Assembly (NCBI RefSeq): GCF_042453785.1
Contig: NC_091675.1
Span: 2,368,501 to 2,432,500, forward strand
Source: Malus domestica
Lineage: Eukaryota; Streptophyta; Magnoliopsida; Rosales; Rosaceae
DNA: 64,000 nucleotides
Reading direction: 5' to 3'
This document shows positions 60,445-64,000 of the stretch, in pieces. The notes below the pieces were generated by a model. It was not told the DNA's origin and did no database searches. It saw only the letters and a list, made by a program, of their open reading frames with translations. How positions within the stretch are numbered: position 1 is the stretch's first letter; each line of letters opens with the position of its first letter. The translations under genes and the position numbers were made by a program.

Positions 60445-60585
60445 CAAATGATGTGTCATCAATAGGAAATAAGCACATTAATCAACACTTAAGTAAATTT
60501 AATCATCAACATCCACATAATTTGATTTAAAAAATTTAGTTTATAAATTTAATCTCCCTAACATCATTCTGCCATGACATATTTT
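60445..60585. mobile_element. MITE family E copy 4
   Basis: Contains GATGTGTCATCAATAGGAAA, TAAGCACATTAATCAACACT and TTAAGTAAATTTAATCATC, with flanking CTCCCTAACATCATTC. Upstream of kaurene oxidase copy 2 and itself duplicated at 62671-62790. Confidence 0.55.
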
Positions 60586-60869
60586 TTTTAGGGTTGAAAT
60601 CTTTTCTTGAGAAAAGCAGATGCACAACCACTCCTCATTGGATTCTCAGTGTCAATGCTCCCCATTGGATGATGAAAGTATCAACCAAATAATTAAGTAC
60701 AACTAGTGATCTGACAAATATTTTTTTTCAGCGTGAACAAACAACCCTACGTACTAGTTGAGCGTTCTACAATTTAAATTTAATCCATCAAACTCATGAA
60801 CACGACCTTTTAGCTAAAATATACTTTAATCTAGTCATTAATCTTTTTATTTTATTTTTATTGCAACGA

Positions 60870-61590
60870 TAGATATTTCAGCCGGCTTGTAGGATGTGGG
60901 TGCATTTGACTAAGATATGATTAATCTAATCACAACAATTCTAGACAATTAACGATTAGACATCAAAACTCCCAATATACATATGCTAATTGGTAGGTGT
61001 TGACTAAGATGGGAGACTACACCGGATAATATTTTGGATAGACCAACGATATAATCATTCACATGCTACCAGAGTTTAAAATTTCTTCGGTCAATATTTT
61101 CATGGAATTATTCAAAAAATTAGAAAAATATATGAAATGGGTGGAATTGATATATACTGGTGATATTTCTGACATTTGTTAAATATTAAAGAAACTCTTA
61201 TATTTCCTCCAAACCAATGTTTGATAATCCCTAAAGTTTCATTTTAAATTTCCATCATTTTCTTTCTCGCTTCTTTTTCTTCTATTTTTTTTTTCTGCTT
61301 TATGAGCTCTTGTCTCATTTTTGGACATTCTCCACACTCAATGGTAGTTCATCGCCAAACCCGCATTCCCTTGCCATCGCACTCCTCTTTCCTTCCTTCC
61401 CCTTGCTCCCCCTCATTTTTCCAACCTTTAATTATAAATTCGGTCTCAAGGTGTTGGGCTATGTCTTAACACTAGAGCCAACCCATACAACTAGCTACTT
61501 AGTCACGCCCCGATCCCGACATACGTTAAGAATCGACACTTGACGTCACAAAATATTCAAATATCTAACATATCCCACCTCCGGAATATG
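60870..61590. other. Segment present only in duplication unit 1
   Basis: About 660 bp of this region has no counterpart in unit 2, where a different short stretch (about 63165-63260) sits instead. It contains a T-rich and C-rich section (61255-61430) with no supported gene. Confidence 0.5.
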
Positions 61591-62029
61591 TACCCAACAC
61601 AACTCAAGATTCGAATTGCATAGTAGTTTTTCGTATACTTTATGGCTTCATTTAACCTCTTGTTAGACTACCTATGTATTATAACTAGGGATCAAGCCAT
61701 TCATAGTTCACCGTTTCACTACACTTGAACATTCATCCCATAAATCACTATGTCTCAACAATATACCACAATGCATATCATGCAATATCTCAATGAACAA
61801 ACGACGAAGCGCAATCATATTCTCTAGCCATATTGATCAACAAGTCTAATCATAATGCCATCAATCACAACCAACATCATTCCATAACCACATCATCAAT
61901 AACACATACAATACACCGAAATGCATGGCTAGAGCGACACAGTTCGACTGAAGTCTACATCTCTGAAGGTGTCTCAAATGAATTAATAAGTCAAATGATA
62001 CGATTTCGGTCCAATCAACGAAATCCATC

Positions 62030-62213
62030 AACATCGGGTTCTGGACCACTCAATGTAACCAAAACACCAAATGGGATTTCAGATCACTCAACGGAATCCA
62101 AACTAGGATATGATTCCGGACCACTCAACGGAATCACGGAATAGAAGGGATTCCAGACCTTTCAACGGAATCCGAGTGGATACGATTCCGGACCACTCAA
62201 TGGAATCGCAGAG
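62030..62213. repeat. Minisatellite, about five units (unit 1 copy)
   Basis: Degenerate units of about 35-38 bp built on GACCACTCAACGGAATC followed by a variable part ending GATTCCG. It ends exactly where the second duplication unit begins. Confidence 0.8.
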
Positions 62214-62284
62214 TGTAAGGGCAAGTTGTACCCAGATTTCTACGAGAATGTTATCGTCGATGCAGATGAATTAGAAGTAGTTAC

Positions 62285-62405
62285 CTGGGACTGGAGGGAG
62301 TTTGACATATGATCCCTTCTTGTCTGTAAAGATGGATCCTTTGATGAAATATTGGAAGAAGAGTAAAGAAAAAGTACCCACCACAACAATGGTGGCAAAG
62401 GACAT
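62285..62405 (-). pseudogene. Orphan exon 1 of kaurene oxidase
   Basis: A copy of exon 1 of the gene at 56769-60075, same length (121 nt), with ATG and GT donor preserved and the frame open. At least three codons differ: F to S and N to D within KGFIFTNKK, and A to V within GSYAKL. No exons 2-8 follow it except those of the main gene downstream. The TATA-containing 109 bp upstream are deleted, so it probably is not a working first exon. Confidence 0.85.
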
Positions 62406-62670
62406 TTTTAATGCTTGAAAATCATGAAGAATGTGTTATAATGCACTACCCATGGTTAATGAATAATGTTACACTTACATTTTGTATATTACATTTATAT
62501 TACTTATATCATGTGGTCTCTAAAAATAGGTGTGTTGCAAATCAATATAAATTGTTATTGTTATAAATATTTAATTAGACTTGTGGGACTCAATTCTGTG
62601 TCACATCAGTATATAATATAACTTTTGGCAGCATTTTGACGAAAGCATTACATTGATCTGCGACATCGAA

Positions 62671-62790
62671 ATGATGTGTCATCAATAGAAAATAAGCACA
62701 TTAATCAACACTTAAGTAAATTTAATCATCAACATCCTCATCATTTGATTTAAAAAATTTAGTTTAAAATTTTAATCTCCCTAACTTCAC
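62671..62790. mobile_element. MITE family E copy 5 (duplicate of copy 4)
   Basis: Same sequence and context as 60445-60585, carried here by the tandem duplication rather than by transposition. Confidence 0.6.
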
Positions 62791-63639
62791 TCTACCATGA
62801 CATATTTTTTTTAGGGTTGAAATCTTTTCTAGAGAAAAGCAGATGCACAACCATTCCACTGTTTTGACTTTCGAGTTCGACCTTCCCCGAGTTTAACTAA
62901 TATTTCTTATGAGTCATTGGAAGGATTCTCGGTGTCAATGCTCCTCATTGGATGATGAAAGTATCAACCAAATAATTAAGTACAACTAGTGATCTGACAA
63001 ATATTTTTTTTCAGCGTGAACAAACAACCCTATGTACTAGTCGAGCGTTCTACAATTTAAATTTAATCCATCAAACTCATGAACACGACCTTTTAGCTAA
63101 AATATACTTTACATCTAGTCATTAATCTTTTTATTTTATTTTTATTGCAACGATAGATATTTCATTAAGGGGTGGATGCCAGAAGCCATCAAACCCGGTG
63201 AACAAGTCTTACAGAGAAAACTAGACCATAGCCAAGCCAAACAGCAGATTACAAAAAAAGTACCCAGCACAACTCAAGATTCGAATTGCATAGTAATTTT
63301 TCGTATACTTTATGACTTCATTTAACCTCCTGTTAGACTGTCTACGTATCCTAACCAGGGATTAAGCCATTCGTAGTTCACCGTTTGACTACACTTGAAC
63401 ATTCATCCCATAAATCGTTATGTCTCAACAATATACCACAATGCATATCATGCAATATCTCAATGAACAAACAATGAAGCACAATCATATTCTCTAGCCA
63501 TATTGATCAAATCATAGTGTCATCAATCACAACCAACATCATTCCATAACCACATCATCAATAACACATACAATACACCGAAATGCAGGGCTAGAACAAC
63601 ACAGGAAGAATGATGTGATTTCGGTCCACTCAAAGAAAT

Positions 63640-64000
63640 CCATCAACATCGGTTCCAGACCACTCAATGGAACCAAAACACCAAATGGGATTCCAGACCA
63701 CTCAACGGAATCCAAACCAGGATACGATTCCGGACCACTCAACTAAATCACGGAATATAAGGAATTCCGGACCTTTCAACTGAATCGCGGAATATAAAGG
63801 ATTCCGAACCTCTCAACGGAATCCGAGTGGATACGATTCCGGACCACTCAACGGAATCGTAGAGTACAATGCATATCGAACCACTAAATAAAATCTAAGC
63901 TGGATACAATTCCGAACCACTCAACGGAATCACGGATCACGAGGGTTTCCATACCACTCAACGGAATCCAGACGGAGTAGGGAACCAGACCACTCAATGG
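63640..64000. repeat. Minisatellite, at least nine units (unit 2 copy), open at window end
   Basis: Units of 36-38 bp starting (G/A)ACCACTCAACGGAATC and ending GATTCCG. Examples start near 63659, 63697, 63734 and 63771. It has more units than the copy in unit 1 (about five), and the array is cut by the window end. Confidence 0.85.

Larger units (their letters stand above)
59885..62214. repeat. Tandem duplication, unit 1 (contains functional KO copy 2 exon 1 and promoter)
   Basis: The sequence from GTAAGGGCAAGTTGTACCC (59885) recurs at 62215, an offset of 2330 bp. The match continues through exon 1, upstream DNA, the TACCCA-CACAACTCAAGATTCG block (61591 against 63261) and the minisatellite. 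The unit includes intron 1 sequence, exon 1, the 5' region and about 2 kb upstream. Confidence 0.85.
62215..64000. repeat. Tandem duplication, unit 2 (runs off the window)
   Basis: A copy of 59885 onward. Relative to unit 1 it has one extra T near 62409, lacks 109 bp equivalent to 60129-60237, lacks about 660 bp around 60900-61590, and has about 50 bp extra at 62858-62930. It reaches the window end inside the minisatellite. Confidence 0.85.

Noticed and set aside
61900-64000. CRISPR-like array
   Set aside because: Units are degenerate tandem copies without constant-length unique spacers and this is plant DNA; it is a minisatellite.

Overview
This is plant nuclear DNA. It is AT-rich and carries intron-containing genes with canonical GT/AG splice sites, plant-specific gene families (KANADI, Dof, REM-type B3, CYP701A kaurene oxidase, LHT amino-acid transporters), and many small plant transposons. 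The protein sequences look like a woody eudicot, and a Rosaceae tree such as apple or pear is my best guess. That is an inference from family resemblance and repeat style, not a proven identification.

Layout: (1) 1.8-5.0 kb, minus: a six-exon KANADI4/ATS-like GARP transcription factor. (2) 5-16 kb: repeat-rich intergenic DNA with a complete 334-bp TRIM retroelement, two Mutator-type MITEs sharing a core (one upstream of the KANADI gene) and an AT-rich inverted-repeat element. (3) 16.1-17.9 kb, plus: TMEM147, an ER translocon (BOS complex) subunit. (4) 18.5-25.4 kb, minus: a REM-type B3 cluster, with one intact three-domain gene flanked by two broken copies. (5) 26.7-29.5 kb, minus: a large single-exon PLP-fold protein related to molybdenum-cofactor sulfurase in which the PLP lysine position is arginine. 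(6) 35.7-39.0 kb, plus: ent-kaurene oxidase copy 1. (7) 42.5-43.9 kb: a non-autonomous hAT transposon carrying what looks like a captured sphingosine-kinase exon. (8) 45.0-45.8 kb, plus: a Dof zinc-finger factor. (9) 49.4-53.3 kb, minus: LHT8-like amino-acid transporter. (10) 56.8-60.1 kb, minus: ent-kaurene oxidase copy 2. (11) 59.9-64.0 kb: a tandem duplication of the 5' end of that gene and its upstream DNA, including an orphan exon 1 that has lost the TATA region, and an expanding roughly 37-bp minisatellite running off the window end.

Functionally, the two kaurene oxidases (gibberellin synthesis) are the only clear pair. They are convergent about 18 kb apart and share identical coding lengths for exons 2-8. 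The other genes are an ordinary mix of development (KANADI, REM, Dof), membrane-protein biogenesis (TMEM147) and transport (LHT8), with no operon-like relation. Most intergenic space is filled by short non-autonomous elements, several with perfect or near-perfect target-site duplications that define their ends to the base. I found no tRNA, rRNA, CRISPR or convincing miRNA gene.
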